Assembly (NCBI GenBank): GCA_964396845.1
Contig: CAYNGH010000024.1
Location: 1 to 29,425 of the forward strand
Direction: 5' to 3'
Source of the DNA: CAYNGH01 sp964396845
GTDB lineage: Bacteria > Vulcanimicrobiota > JAJTBE01 > CAYNGH01
DNA: 29,425 nt
Of this stretch, positions 7,443 through 15,356 are shown piece by piece (within the stretch, counting starts at the first letter, position 1; the number at the start of each line of letters is the position of its first letter). The translations under genes and the position numbers were made by a program. A model generated the notes under the pieces. The model searched no databases. It saw nothing but the letters and a program-made list of their open reading frames with translations, and was not told where the DNA came from.

Positions 7443-8894
7443 TCAGTATGATCTGGCAAAAACCGCCCCGGTGTCGGCAGGTTTGCCTGAGTAGAAACAA
7501 GTCCCGCCGGGTGCATCTGACTTGTCAAAAAGAACCCTGATGGTGGCACCGGTTTCTTCTTTGATAGCGGCCTCGGCCTCAGAATCGTCATGCCAGGCAA
7601 CCCGGATGAACCCGCCCTTGTTTTCGATGATGTCCTTGAAGGAATCCATGTCGGTGACGTTGTGGGTATTTTCCTGACGGAATGTTCTGGCCCGGTCAAA
7701 AAGGTTCCTTTGAATCGAATCGAGGGTTGTCCGCAGGGATTCCTTGAAATGCTCCACAGGGACAAACTCTTTCTGTCCGGTATCCCGCCGGACCATGACC
7801 ACGTGCTCCTTGTCCACATCCCTGGGGCCGATCTCCACCCGCATCGGGACACCCTTTCGCTCCCATTCATAATATTTCCAGGCAGGACGGTAGTTATCCC
7901 GCTGGTCAATTTTATTGGGCAGGGAGAGAAGGGATTTGGACAACTTGTCGCATACTCCCAGCACCTTTGCCTTTTCCTCGTCGGTTTTCCAGATGGGGAC
8001 AAACACCACCTGGATTGGGGCTATTTCCGGGGGTATGATTATTCCCCGGTCGTCGCCATGACTCATGATAAGCCCGCCGATAAGACGGGTGCTCACTCCC
8101 CAGCTGGTCTGCCATACATGCTCCAACTGGCCTTCCTGGGTCTGGAAACGGATATTGAAGGCCCTGGCGAAATTCTGCCCCAGATCATGGGATGTACCGC
8201 ACTGAAGAGCCTTGCGATCCTGCATCATGGCTTCGATGGTGTATGTTTCCAGGGCGCCGGCAAATTTTTCACGGTCGGATTTTTTTCCTGTCAATACAGG
8301 AATCGCCAGGTATTCTTCTACAAACCGGCGGTAAACCTCCAGCATCTGTTGCACTTCTGCCCTGGATTCATCATGGGTTGCATGGGCAGTGTGGCCCTCC
8401 TGCCACAGGAATTCCGATGTGCGCAGAAAAAGCCTTGTTCGAAGCTCCCAACGAACCACATTGGCCCACTGGTTGATAAGCAGGGGAAGATCCCGCCAGG
8501 AACTTATCCAACGGGAAAAACTGTGGTTGATGATGGTTTCTGATGTGGGACGAACCACCAGAGGCTCTTCTAACTTCTTGCCTCCGGCATGAGTTACCAC
8601 CGCCAACTCCGGGGAGAAGCCCTCCACATGTTCTGCTTCCCGGTGAATGAATTCCTCGGGGATAAACAGTGGGAAATATGCGTTCTGATGGCCTGTTTCC
8701 TTGAACATGCCGTCCAGAACTTTTTGAATGTTTTCCCAGATGGAATAACCGTAAGGCTTTATCACCATGCATCCCTTTACCGGCGAATAATCCGCCAGCT
8801 CCGCGGCAGCAATCACATCGGTGTACCAGCGGGGAAAATCTTCTGCCCGGGTTGCTATCTTAACCTTTGCATCTGTTTTATTGTCTTTACCCAT
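7443..8894 (-). CDS. proS: prolyl-tRNA synthetase, archaeal/eukaryotic-like type
   Basis: Charges tRNA-Pro with proline. At 483 residues, without the editing insertion of the roughly 570-residue bacterial ProRS, it belongs to the short archaeal/eukaryotic-like type also found in some bacteria. Class II motifs are visible: motif 2 region VVRPTSETIINHSFSRWI, then RTRLFLRTSEFLWQEGHTAH, and motif 3 region SWGVSTRLIGGLIMSHGDDRG. The C-terminal zinc-type domain is reduced and the chain ends in SY, as in that type. The ATG lies behind GGAGAG. It is the first gene of a probable operon with sodN and the AzoR-like gene. It diverges from the phospholipase D-like gene across 281 bases. Confidence 0.95.
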   Translation of the reverse strand: MGKDNKTDAKVKIATRAEDFPRWYTDVIAAAELADYSPVKGCMVIKPYGYSIWENIQKVLDGMFKETGHQNAYFPLFIPEEFIHREAEHVEGFSPELAVVTHAGGKKLEEPLVVRPTSETIINHSFSRWISSWRDLPLLINQWANVVRWELRTRLFLRTSEFLWQEGHTAHATHDESRAEVQQMLEVYRRFVEEYLAIPVLTGKKSDREKFAGALETYTIEAMMQDRKALQCGTSHDLGQNFARAFNIRFQTQEGQLEHVWQTSWGVSTRLIGGLIMSHGDDRGIIIPPEIAPIQVVFVPIWKTDEEKAKVLGVCDKLSKSLLSLPNKIDQRDNYRPAWKYYEWERKGVPMRVEIGPRDVDKEHVVMVRRDTGQKEFVPVEHFKESLRTTLDSIQRNLFDRARTFRQENTHNVTDMDSFKDIIENKGGFIRVAWHDDSEAEAAIKEETGATIRVLFDKSDAPGGTCFYSGKPADTGAVFARSY

Positions 8895-9175
8895 TTTCTC
8901 TCCTCACCATTTATTTGCACTATATGTCCACCATTACCCCGGTATGGATATGTCCCGATTCTTTTCGAGGACAAGCCCAGTTTCCCTGTAAAATATCCAG
9001 GGCTAATTTGCCGGCCTGTCCGGGAAAGGGACAGTTTGTCAACAGGAGTTAACAATCTGTTAATATGCCTCGATGGTCAAGTGTGTTATACTGTATGAAG
9101 ATCAGTCGTGAAATTATGGCTTCTTGACGGCCATGCCCCAGAGTTTGACGGGGATTATTTCCGGAGGTGTTTGTT

Positions 9176-10501
9176 TTGTCAGGAGAAATCAACAGGGTCG
9201 CAGGAAACAGTTTTAACCGGGGGGCGAACAAGGTTTCAACCCGGAAGACCAGCAACAGTGATAAAAGCAGCAAAACAACAGAACAACAGCCCGCAGATAA
9301 ATTTGTATCAGGGCATGATATTAATCCAGATACTATGGACAAGATCCCCGAATCGACCCGGAAATACTTTACCACAGGCAACAAAGTGAAAGCCCTCTTT
9401 GATGAACAGGTGACACCGGATCGGAATGACGATGAGATATTCCACAATATCAAGAATCTTATCCGGGGAGCCAGAAAATCAGTCCAGGTTGAAATGTTCA
9501 GCCTCAACAGGAAGAGCATCATCGAAGCCCTCACCGACGAGGCAAAAAATGGCAAGAAAGTTCAGGTGATTCTGCATCCTCCCAGCGGAAGATTTGCAGA
9601 AACTGCCCAGGAAGCTCTGGACAAGCTCCGGGATGGGGGAGTGGATGTTCAGCTCTACCCCGTCAACAAGGCGGAGGATTCAGATATTCCCTTCAACCAG
9701 CTAAATCATGTCAAGCTGATGATTGTGGACGGGAAAAAGGCCATCATCGGCGGAATGAACTGGGGAGAACGTTCCTCCAACAACCGGGATGTTGATGTGA
9801 TGGTGGAAGGCCCTGCGGTTTCGAAGATGGGCTGGCATTTCCGCAAGGACTGGCAAAAATCCGGCGGTGATGTGAAGGATCTCCCTTACATTGGCAAAAA
9901 CGAACCCTTAAAAGACGGCACTGCAATGGTTAATTTCATAACCACCGGGCTGGAAGACAATGACAAATCCATCAAGTGGTCAGTGAACCGGGCCATCAGA
10001 AACGCAAAAAAATCCATCAATGCCCAGCTTTATGTTCTCACAGACCGCCAGGTAGTCCAAAACATGGTTGATGCGAAAAATCGCGGGGTCGATGTGAAGG
10101 TGATGCTGGAACCCCTGAGCATCAAAGGCTACGCAGTCAATGAACGGGCTGCCAGCCAGCTCAAGGATGCGGGAATTGAGGTTCGCTGGTTTAAGGGAAA
10201 CCCGGAAACCCGGCAGAAACAGCACTCCAAGATGGCCACCTTTGACGATGATCAGGCCATTGTAGGCTCTGCCAACTGGACATATTCCGGACTTAATGTA
10301 AACCGGGAAGCCGGGGTGGAGATCCTCTCCCGGGAGGTGAACCGGGATCTGGAATTGATGTTCATGGACGACTGGGAAAACCGCACCACCGAAGAACCGG
10401 TTTATATGTCCAGGAGCCAGGATCCCGGCGATGCCGGCGATGATGACGAAACTGCCGATGTTCAAAGAGCAAAATCCTGGACAATCAATGACGGCCTGTA
10501 G
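9176..10501 (+). CDS. phospholipase D-like protein with two HKD motifs
   Basis: A PLD-superfamily enzyme of about 441 residues. Members hydrolyse or transfer phosphodiester bonds in lipids (cardiolipin synthases) or nucleic acids. Both catalytic motifs are intact: His178-Lys180-Asp185 in NHVKLMIVDGKKAIIGGMNW and His350-Lys352 in QHSKMATFDDDQAIVGSANW. Residues 1-45 are a polar Ser/Lys/Gln-rich leader without a signal peptide or membrane segment, so it lacks the N-terminal helices of cardiolipin synthases and is probably cytoplasmic. I prefer TTG 9176 (spacing about 8 from GGAGG); GTG 9167 overlaps that SD. A strong terminator follows. Whether it acts on lipid, DNA or protein-linked phosphate is not evident. 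Confidence 0.9.
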   Translation: MSGEINRVAGNSFNRGANKVSTRKTSNSDKSSKTTEQQPADKFVSGHDINPDTMDKIPESTRKYFTTGNKVKALFDEQVTPDRNDDEIFHNIKNLIRGARKSVQVEMFSLNRKSIIEALTDEAKNGKKVQVILHPPSGRFAETAQEALDKLRDGGVDVQLYPVNKAEDSDIPFNQLNHVKLMIVDGKKAIIGGMNWGERSSNNRDVDVMVEGPAVSKMGWHFRKDWQKSGGDVKDLPYIGKNEPLKDGTAMVNFITTGLEDNDKSIKWSVNRAIRNAKKSINAQLYVLTDRQVVQNMVDAKNRGVDVKVMLEPLSIKGYAVNERAASQLKDAGIEVRWFKGNPETRQKQHSKMATFDDDQAIVGSANWTYSGLNVNREAGVEILSREVNRDLELMFMDDWENRTTEEPVYMSRSQDPGDAGDDDETADVQRAKSWTINDGL

Positions 10502-10522
10502 GATAGTGAAATTATGAGCTTT

Positions 10523-10555
10523 AAAGTCCTGTGAGCTTCATCACAGGACTTTTTT
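10523..10555 (+). terminator. intrinsic terminator after the PLD-like gene
   Basis: A perfect stem (AAAGTCCTGTGA at 10523-10534 with TCACAGGACTTT at 10541-10552) and a 6-base loop, followed by a T-run. It overlaps the last codons of the opposing metallo-beta-lactamase gene. The stem opens with AAA on the plus strand, so it may also work weakly in the other direction. Confidence 0.88.
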
Positions 10556-11407
10556 CAATCTGTGCTTTCCTTTTTCCATTTCCACCTGTCCCAGAAGGAT
10601 CTTTCGATCATGGGCCGGCACCACCAGCCATTTTTCCTCCAGAGCACGATTCAGCAACGGTTCCTTGTGAGTGATGGTTTCCTCGGGGTGACCGTCGAAT
10701 CCGCAGGTCCAGTTCAGGCGGATCTGAGCTGCCATGGCGCATACATCCCCAAGGTGGGCGACTTTTGTGGGGCCGTCGTCAAAAAGAACTACCTGGTGAC
10801 CCCGGGAATGCCCCGGCACCAGGTAAGCCCATATCCCTTCTTCAATCTCTGTGTCGCCGTCAAGGAGCACCAGTCGGGGAGAGTCCTCCAAAGCCTGGTA
10901 ATACTCCATCAGGTATGAATCTTTGAACCGCGTGTGGGGATTCTGGGCCTGAGCCCATTCCGCCTGTTGAATATAATAGTTTGCGTTGGGAAAGGTCAGG
11001 TTGCCGTAATTATCTACAATCCACCCGGCATGGTCAAAATGAAGATGGGTTGGTATCACATGGGTAACCTGATCTGGAGTGAAGCCTGCCGACATAATCT
11101 CTTGGATCAGATTATGCTCCCCTTCGATGCCGAATATCCGCTTTCCCTTGGGATCAAGCTTCTCGCCGATGCCGGTATCCACCAGAAAAAGCTGATCCCC
11201 CCGATGGGCCAGCAGGCAGTTCATGCACATATACAGGCGGTTCTGTTCATCATGCTCCTCAATGCGACTCCAGATGGTTTTTGGAACCATGCCATACATT
11301 GACCCCCCATCCAGGCGGTAATAACCATCCTGAACAATGTAGAAATCAAAGACGTCCCCGGACACCCGGCGTTTCTCAGTGTCTATTCGAAGTGTGGCTG
11401 TATCCAT
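10541..11407 (-). CDS. metallo-beta-lactamase-fold hydrolase, AHL-lactonase-like subfamily
   Basis: A zinc hydrolase of about 288 residues. The metal motif THLHFDHAG (residues 120-128) and the later PGHSRGHQ and LGDV segments supply the binuclear zinc ligands. The N-terminal GGSMYGMVPKTIW block is typical of the subfamily that includes N-acyl-homoserine lactonases and related uncharacterised hydrolases, so quorum-signal degradation is possible but not shown. I choose ATG 11407 because AAAGG lies 9 bases upstream; ATGs at 11416 and 11437 are in frame but poorly placed or lack an SD. No signal peptide. A good promoter lies at 11473-11501. It converges with the PLD-like gene. Confidence 0.9.
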   Translation of the reverse strand: MDTATLRIDTEKRRVSGDVFDFYIVQDGYYRLDGGSMYGMVPKTIWSRIEEHDEQNRLYMCMNCLLAHRGDQLFLVDTGIGEKLDPKGKRIFGIEGEHNLIQEIMSAGFTPDQVTHVIPTHLHFDHAGWIVDNYGNLTFPNANYYIQQAEWAQAQNPHTRFKDSYLMEYYQALEDSPRLVLLDGDTEIEEGIWAYLVPGHSRGHQVVLFDDGPTKVAHLGDVCAMAAQIRLNWTCGFDGHPEETITHKEPLLNRALEEKWLVVPAHDRKILLGQVEMEKGKHRLKKVL

Positions 11408-11472
11408 TGCAATCATCCTTTTCGTTGCTGGTATCATGATTATTACTGGACTTACGTTTCTTATTTGTTTCC

Positions 11473-11501
11473 ATTATATTTATGGTCAGATGTTTTTTCG
11501 A
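11473..11501 (-). promoter_or_regulatory. sigma70-type promoter for the metallo-beta-lactamase gene
   Basis: On the minus strand a perfect TATAAT (11478-11473) lies 17 bases from TCGAAA (11501-11496), which matches 4 of 6 bases of the -35 consensus. It sits about 65 bases upstream of the chosen ATG at 11407. Confidence 0.55.
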
Positions 11502-11653
11502 TGATATGTGGGTTTAGTGAAAAAATTCTGATATCCGCTTTCAATTTTGAGTAACTCTTGTTATTATTAAAAGCCTGCCCGGGGATTCCTTCCTGGATAA
11601 ATTTTTCCTCCGGGAGCGATTCTGATATTGCGGGGTTTTAAGGTTGTTAATGG

Positions 11654-11699
11654 GGATTTTCAACGGCGATGAATCAGGATTTTCAACGGCGATGAATCA
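11654..11699. repeat. 23-bp perfect tandem duplication
   Basis: The unit GGATTTTCAACGGCGATGAATCA (given here as GGATTTTCAACG followed by GCGATGAATCA) occurs twice back to back, with the first three bases of a third copy. It lies just downstream of the glycosyltransferase gene and is noncoding. Origin by replication slippage is likely. Confidence 0.9.
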
Positions 11700-11777
11700 G
11701 GACTTGTTTCATTCAAGTTCCTTTGCGTTCAGGGTAAAAAGCCTTGTTTCATCAGAGCCTCTGCCCAAAGAGTGGGC

Positions 11778-13715
11778 CTATTCACAGCTGGTGAGCCTGA
11801 TTCCAATAACTTCCACTGTGGCAGTAGAAGTGCCTCCCCCCCTGATTACCCAGAAACCGGTATATTTCAGGGGGTATTTTTGCTCAAAGTTTATACTCTT
11901 GATGAATGCGCCTCTGTCAGAATAATTTTTGAGATCATCCTCACTGAAATCATAGCTGTGGATAACGGTTCTGCCATCATCGACTGCTACTATGAGTCTG
12001 ATGCTGTCACTGGGTTTCTCCCGGTGTTCACCCCTGATATTCATTATAAAGTCCACTCTGTATTTTCCCCTTAATATCCGGGGATCAGGCTGGATGTGGA
12101 TCAGGACGTTTTTTATGCCGGGGTTAAGCACTGCTCTGGCCCCGAGGGTTTCTCCCCCTGTCACCGAAAGCTCTCTTCCTGTATATTGCCTGGACTGCAG
12201 GAATTCTCTTCCTTCAAGAAAATGCCCCGCAGAATAAGCACAGAATCCCATCAGCATAATAAGTGAGATTGCCATGGCTGTCCTCTTGTGTTTCGTAAAA
12301 ACAAAGGACAGGTTCAAGGAAATTATCGCCATGGCCATCAACAGGGCCATCAGCAGGGAGGAGCTGGAATCCCCCTCAGTCAGGCTGGGCAGTAAAAGGC
12401 GATAGTCATTGGCACCTCTGGACAACACGCTGAGATAAACATTGCCGTCATGAAAAATTCCGAATAAAAACAGCGGGAAAAATGCCAGAGAAACAACTGA
12501 GAAAACAATGCTCCAGGATGAAAACACCCCGATAACCCGACGCGACCAGGCAAACCGGTCAGCAAAGGTTATTATGGCAATGATCAAAAGGGGGATTGTC
12601 GGCAGAATGAACCGGCCTGCAATACAGAATCCGCCATCCCATCCCATCCCTCCATACCAGTCTGGAACTGATTCCATCTCAGGGCGGTTATAGGCAGCGC
12701 TTATTGCCAGAAACAGACCGCTGCAGAACAATAAAACAATGAATGCGAGATACTCTCTTTTGTGAAAGTCCAGGTTCTTCATAAACAGGATCAGGCCGGC
12801 CAGGGAAAATATAAAGAAGGGAGCATAGATGAAAAGCCCAAGCTGTTGATCCAGAAACATCCCAAGAATCCCATGAATCAGGGCGTTAAATGTAAAAGTG
12901 GAGGAATATGGCCCTTTTATGAGATTTGCCGTGGCGAACATGTTGTGATACTTCACAGATAGTCCCGCCAGCATAGCCACAGCAAAAAACAGCAGAAGGT
13001 ATCTCGATTTTTCCTTTTTGTAAATACTCTTTGATAGCAGGAACAATAGAAGAAACGGGACAGAATATATCATAAACTTATTGTGAACCCATGGCAGAAA
13101 CCCGATGCCCACACCAATAAGGGCAGACATGATCACGGATATCTCTCCTCTGACATACAGTTTAAGCAGAAGAATAACTGCAAAGAAGGTGACAACCTCC
13201 GGGTAAAGCTGGAATGCATAGCCTGACACCGGCAGTGACATGAAAACCATCAATATGGCAAGGAAGCAGAGCCTGCTGTTCTTGAAATAAAATCGGCAGA
13301 GAATATACATGTTCACTGCTGACAGGATCATCAAGAGGATGGGAAACAGCAGACAGAAATGCCTTAAATAGCCCAGCTTCAGTCCCAGATAATAAAAAGG
13401 CACCAGGAGAATCGGCAGGCCCGTGCTCCGGTAGGAATACATATGACCTTCCCTGGAGTTGGGAGATACATAACACTGGAGGTCCCAACGAAAAAAATGC
13501 CGATAATCCCTGTTTTCAAAATTGTTCTTTAAATCCAGATCCCCGTCAGTGATGAGGCTGTGAGTGATAATCAGGTACTGGGGTTCGTCACCGGTGAAAT
13601 GTACCTTGGAGGCAAAGGGAAACAGAAGAATCAAGTAATAAAGCGACAAAATCGCCACTATCATCCATATATTATTACTGTCACTGCCGGAAGCAGGGTC
13701 CTGTTTTTTTTTCAT
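11778..13715 (-). CDS. GT39/PMT-like multipass membrane glycosyltransferase
   Basis: A 645-residue GT-C type inner-membrane protein, probably transferring a sugar from a polyprenyl-phosphate donor to a lipid or protein on the outer face. There are roughly ten or more hydrophobic segments between residues 15 and 480. The first extracytoplasmic loop carries HFTGDEPQYL (Asp43, Glu44), which fits the catalytic acidic loop of GT39/ArnT relatives. Residues from about 490 form a soluble, beta-rich domain. The ATG lies behind GAGGGAG. Base composition is more AT-rich than in flanking housekeeping genes such as eno, which may reflect transfer. Neighbours give no pathway, and acceptor and sugar are unknown. 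Confidence 0.8.
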   Translation of the reverse strand: MKKKQDPASGSDSNNIWMIVAILSLYYLILLFPFASKVHFTGDEPQYLIITHSLITDGDLDLKNNFENRDYRHFFRWDLQCYVSPNSREGHMYSYRSTGLPILLVPFYYLGLKLGYLRHFCLLFPILLMILSAVNMYILCRFYFKNSRLCFLAILMVFMSLPVSGYAFQLYPEVVTFFAVILLLKLYVRGEISVIMSALIGVGIGFLPWVHNKFMIYSVPFLLLFLLSKSIYKKEKSRYLLLFFAVAMLAGLSVKYHNMFATANLIKGPYSSTFTFNALIHGILGMFLDQQLGLFIYAPFFIFSLAGLILFMKNLDFHKREYLAFIVLLFCSGLFLAISAAYNRPEMESVPDWYGGMGWDGGFCIAGRFILPTIPLLIIAIITFADRFAWSRRVIGVFSSWSIVFSVVSLAFFPLFLFGIFHDGNVYLSVLSRGANDYRLLLPSLTEGDSSSSLLMALLMAMAIISLNLSFVFTKHKRTAMAISLIMLMGFCAYSAGHFLEGREFLQSRQYTGRELSVTGGETLGARAVLNPGIKNVLIHIQPDPRILRGKYRVDFIMNIRGEHREKPSDSIRLIVAVDDGRTVIHSYDFSEDDLKNYSDRGAFIKSINFEQKYPLKYTGFWVIRGGGTSTATVEVIGIRLTSCE

Positions 13716-13848
13716 GCTCCCTCAAATTGTGAGGTATTCGGCATTATTATTCAGAGTGGCTCTTTTCTCCTTTGCTGAAGCAATCTGAATTGTTTTTTTA
13801 AAAAGGGAAAAATTTGCAGTGAATATTCTGTGTCCCGTGGTCTTTTTG

Positions 13849-14271
13849 TCACCTGACTTTGACAATGGCAACAATGGTTGCAACAAGGATCCCTGCATAA
13901 AGCACAGGGGCATATTCTGCAGGAATGGTAAAATGAAGGATGACTGCCACAATTCCAATCAAGAAGGATGTAAAACCAATTTTTTTCCTTCTTTGATTGT
14001 ATTTGTGAAGTTTTTCCTGTTGAAGCTTCCAGTATTCTTCTTTTTTGTGCTTCTGAAGCCAGTTTTCTATGATTCCCTGACGGACTCCCAGCTTTTCCGA
14101 CACTTCACCGGTGGAATAACCCTCTTCAACTATCTGCCGGACCGCTTCTTCCCTGAAGGCTTCGTCATACTGCTGTGGCCCTCTGAAATTATCATCGTCC
14201 AGGGGGAATTGCCCTGACATCAGCAACTTGAAGTTGACGCTGTCCTCAGAATTCATTTCATTGCCGGCCAT
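13849..14271 (-). CDS. transposase-type HTH domain fused to two membrane helices
   Basis: A 140-residue protein. Residues 36-75 (YDEAFREEAVRQIVEEGYST and GEVSEKLGVRQGIIENWL) match the helix-turn-helix of IS3/IS911-type OrfA transposases, where it binds DNA. A charged linker (76-96) follows, then two hydrophobic segments at about 98-114 and 121-138 ending in VKVR. No transposase catalytic gene, inverted repeats or target duplication is visible next to it, so it looks like a domesticated HTH tethered to the membrane. ATG 14271 is chosen because AGGAGG lies 8 bases upstream; the open frame extends to 14373 without a better start. It diverges from tspO. Function is unknown; a membrane-bound regulator is an inference. 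Confidence 0.8.
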   Translation of the reverse strand: MAGNEMNSEDSVNFKLLMSGQFPLDDDNFRGPQQYDEAFREEAVRQIVEEGYSTGEVSEKLGVRQGIIENWLQKHKKEEYWKLQQEKLHKYNQRRKKIGFTSFLIGIVAVILHFTIPAEYAPVLYAGILVATIVAIVKVR

Positions 14272-14411
14272 ACAGCATACCTCCTGATTAATTATATCAT
14301 ACAAAACAATTTTCTGACCTGGTGTCTGGGCAGTTCCTTTCCGGCGCGAAGGGAAAAGGCAAGTTATGCCCAACTGTAACTGTTAATGGGATTACTGCTG
14401 AAAGGTTGAAA

Positions 14412-14903
14412 TTGAAAGATAATAAAATAAAATGGCCTCTCCTGGTGGGTTCCATTATTCTTTGCCAAATACCGGGGATAGCGGGTTCTTTTTTTACCGC
14501 ACCGGCAATCCCTGTCTGGTATGCCGGGCTGAATAAACCCTCCTTCAACCCGCCATCATGGGTGTTTGCTCCTGTGTGGACCCTGCTTTATCTATTGATG
14601 GGGATCTCTCTTTATCTGGTGCTGGATGCAGGAATCCACCGCCGGCAGGTTAAAATCGCCGGGGGAGCCTTCTTTATTCAACTAATTTTAAACGGCCTCT
14701 GGTCTTATCTGTTTTTCGGCCTTCGATCTCCCCTGGGGGCTTTTTTCGAGATAATTTTCCTGTGGCTGGCCATCGCCTTGTCCATGGTGTTATTCTTCCG
14801 GATTCGCCCTGTGGCGGGATGGCTTCTGCTGCCATATATCCTGTGGGTCAGCTTTGCCGGTTTTCTCAATTATCATATTGTTATTCTGAATCCTGTCCCA
14901 TAA
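14412..14903 (+). CDS. tspO: TspO/MBR-family tryptophan-rich sensory protein
   Basis: TspO is a five-helix membrane protein that binds porphyrins and related ligands; in bacteria it modulates tetrapyrrole-linked regulation and stress. The family signature WYAGLNKPSFNPPSWVFAPVW is present near residue 35, and the LNGLWSYLFFGLRSPLGAF and FAGFLNYHI segments match later helices. From TTG 14412 (with AAAGG 6 bases upstream) the protein has 163 residues, the usual size. The frame is open to GTG 14322, but that extension is polar, lacks an SD and is not part of the family. It lies upstream of the B12 riboswitch; both relate to tetrapyrroles, which may be chance. Confidence 0.9.
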   Translation: MKDNKIKWPLLVGSIILCQIPGIAGSFFTAPAIPVWYAGLNKPSFNPPSWVFAPVWTLLYLLMGISLYLVLDAGIHRRQVKIAGGAFFIQLILNGLWSYLFFGLRSPLGAFFEIIFLWLAIALSMVLFFRIRPVAGWLLLPYILWVSFAGFLNYHIVILNPVP

Positions 14904-15057
14904 ATCAAACATAACTCATATTGAAATTTTCCTGTGCCACTTTACTTTTACTGGTTTCCCGGTGAAATATATACAAGAAAGGGATGAGGGTGTGCAAAAA
15001 ATATTTCAGGGAGGAGAATTGCCCGGGAAGAATAATATTTAAGGGTAAAACTTAATA

Positions 15058-15216
15058 TTTTTTCAAGTTACATTGGAAACAGGGAATCCGGTGAGAGTCC
15101 GGAACTGGTCCGCAGCTGTAACCGTTTACGAAAGTGCCATATCCACTGCAGGCAGAGCCTGTGGGAAGGGGCGCCGGTAGGCCAAGACGGAAGTCAGAAA
15201 ACCTGCTTGAAAAATA
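15058..15216 (+). promoter_or_regulatory. cobalamin riboswitch aptamer
   Basis: The core matches the adenosylcobalamin riboswitch: GGGAATCCGGTGAGAGTCCGG, GGTCCGCAGCTGTAACCG, GCGCCGGTAGGCCAAGACGG and the B12-box-like GAAGTCAGAAAACCTGC. The closing P1 stem pairs TTTTTTCAAG (15058-15067) with CTTGAAAAA (from 15206). It precedes a BtuB-like receptor gene, the classic target. B12 binding is expected to favour the downstream terminator at 15315-15355 and shut off uptake. Confidence 0.95.
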
Positions 15217-15314
15217 ACCTGAGAGCCTTCGAGAAATAAGGCGGACAGGTTGTGATTGTCGGAAGCCCCGCCATATGAAATGCGGGGAAACCAAGACAGA
15301 AGCAGAATGAGCGG

Positions 15315-15355
15315 ATCTCCCCATCTTCCAAAATAAGAAGAAGAGGAGATTTTTT
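15315..15355 (+). terminator. riboswitch expression platform: terminator containing the btuB SD
   Basis: ATCTCC (15315-15320) pairs with GGAGAT (15345-15350), and TCTTC (15324-15328) with GAAGA (15340-15344). The hairpin is followed directly by a run of T to 15355, a typical intrinsic terminator. Its 3' arm is also the SD (AGGAG, 15344-15348) of the receptor gene, whose ATG is at 15357. One hairpin could therefore block both transcription and translation. An additional GC-rich hairpin (CCCCGC/GCGGGG, 15266-15287) lies between aptamer and terminator and may take part in the switch. Confidence 0.75.
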
Positions 15356-15356
15356 G

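Larger units (their letters stand above)
11408..11777. other. 370-base intergenic stretch without a gene
   Basis: AT-rich region between two minus-strand genes. It holds the promoter at 11473-11501 and the 23-bp tandem repeat at 11654-11699. I see no convincing reading frame: a plus-strand frame from 11644 to 11925 has no SD and runs into the antisense of the glycosyltransferase. No clear terminator was found for the glycosyltransferase gene that ends at 11778. Confidence 0.5.

Noticed and set aside
7590..8543. 317-codon open frame on the plus strand inside proS
   Set aside because: It is the antisense of a well-conserved synthetase gene, has no SD and encodes no recognisable protein.
11654..11702. 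Possible CRISPR array
   Set aside because: Only two directly adjacent copies with no spacers; it is a simple tandem duplication.
14291..14299. TGATATAAT on the minus strand as an extended -10 promoter for the HTH-membrane gene
   Set aside because: It lies so close to the SD at 14280-14285 that transcription would start within the SD.
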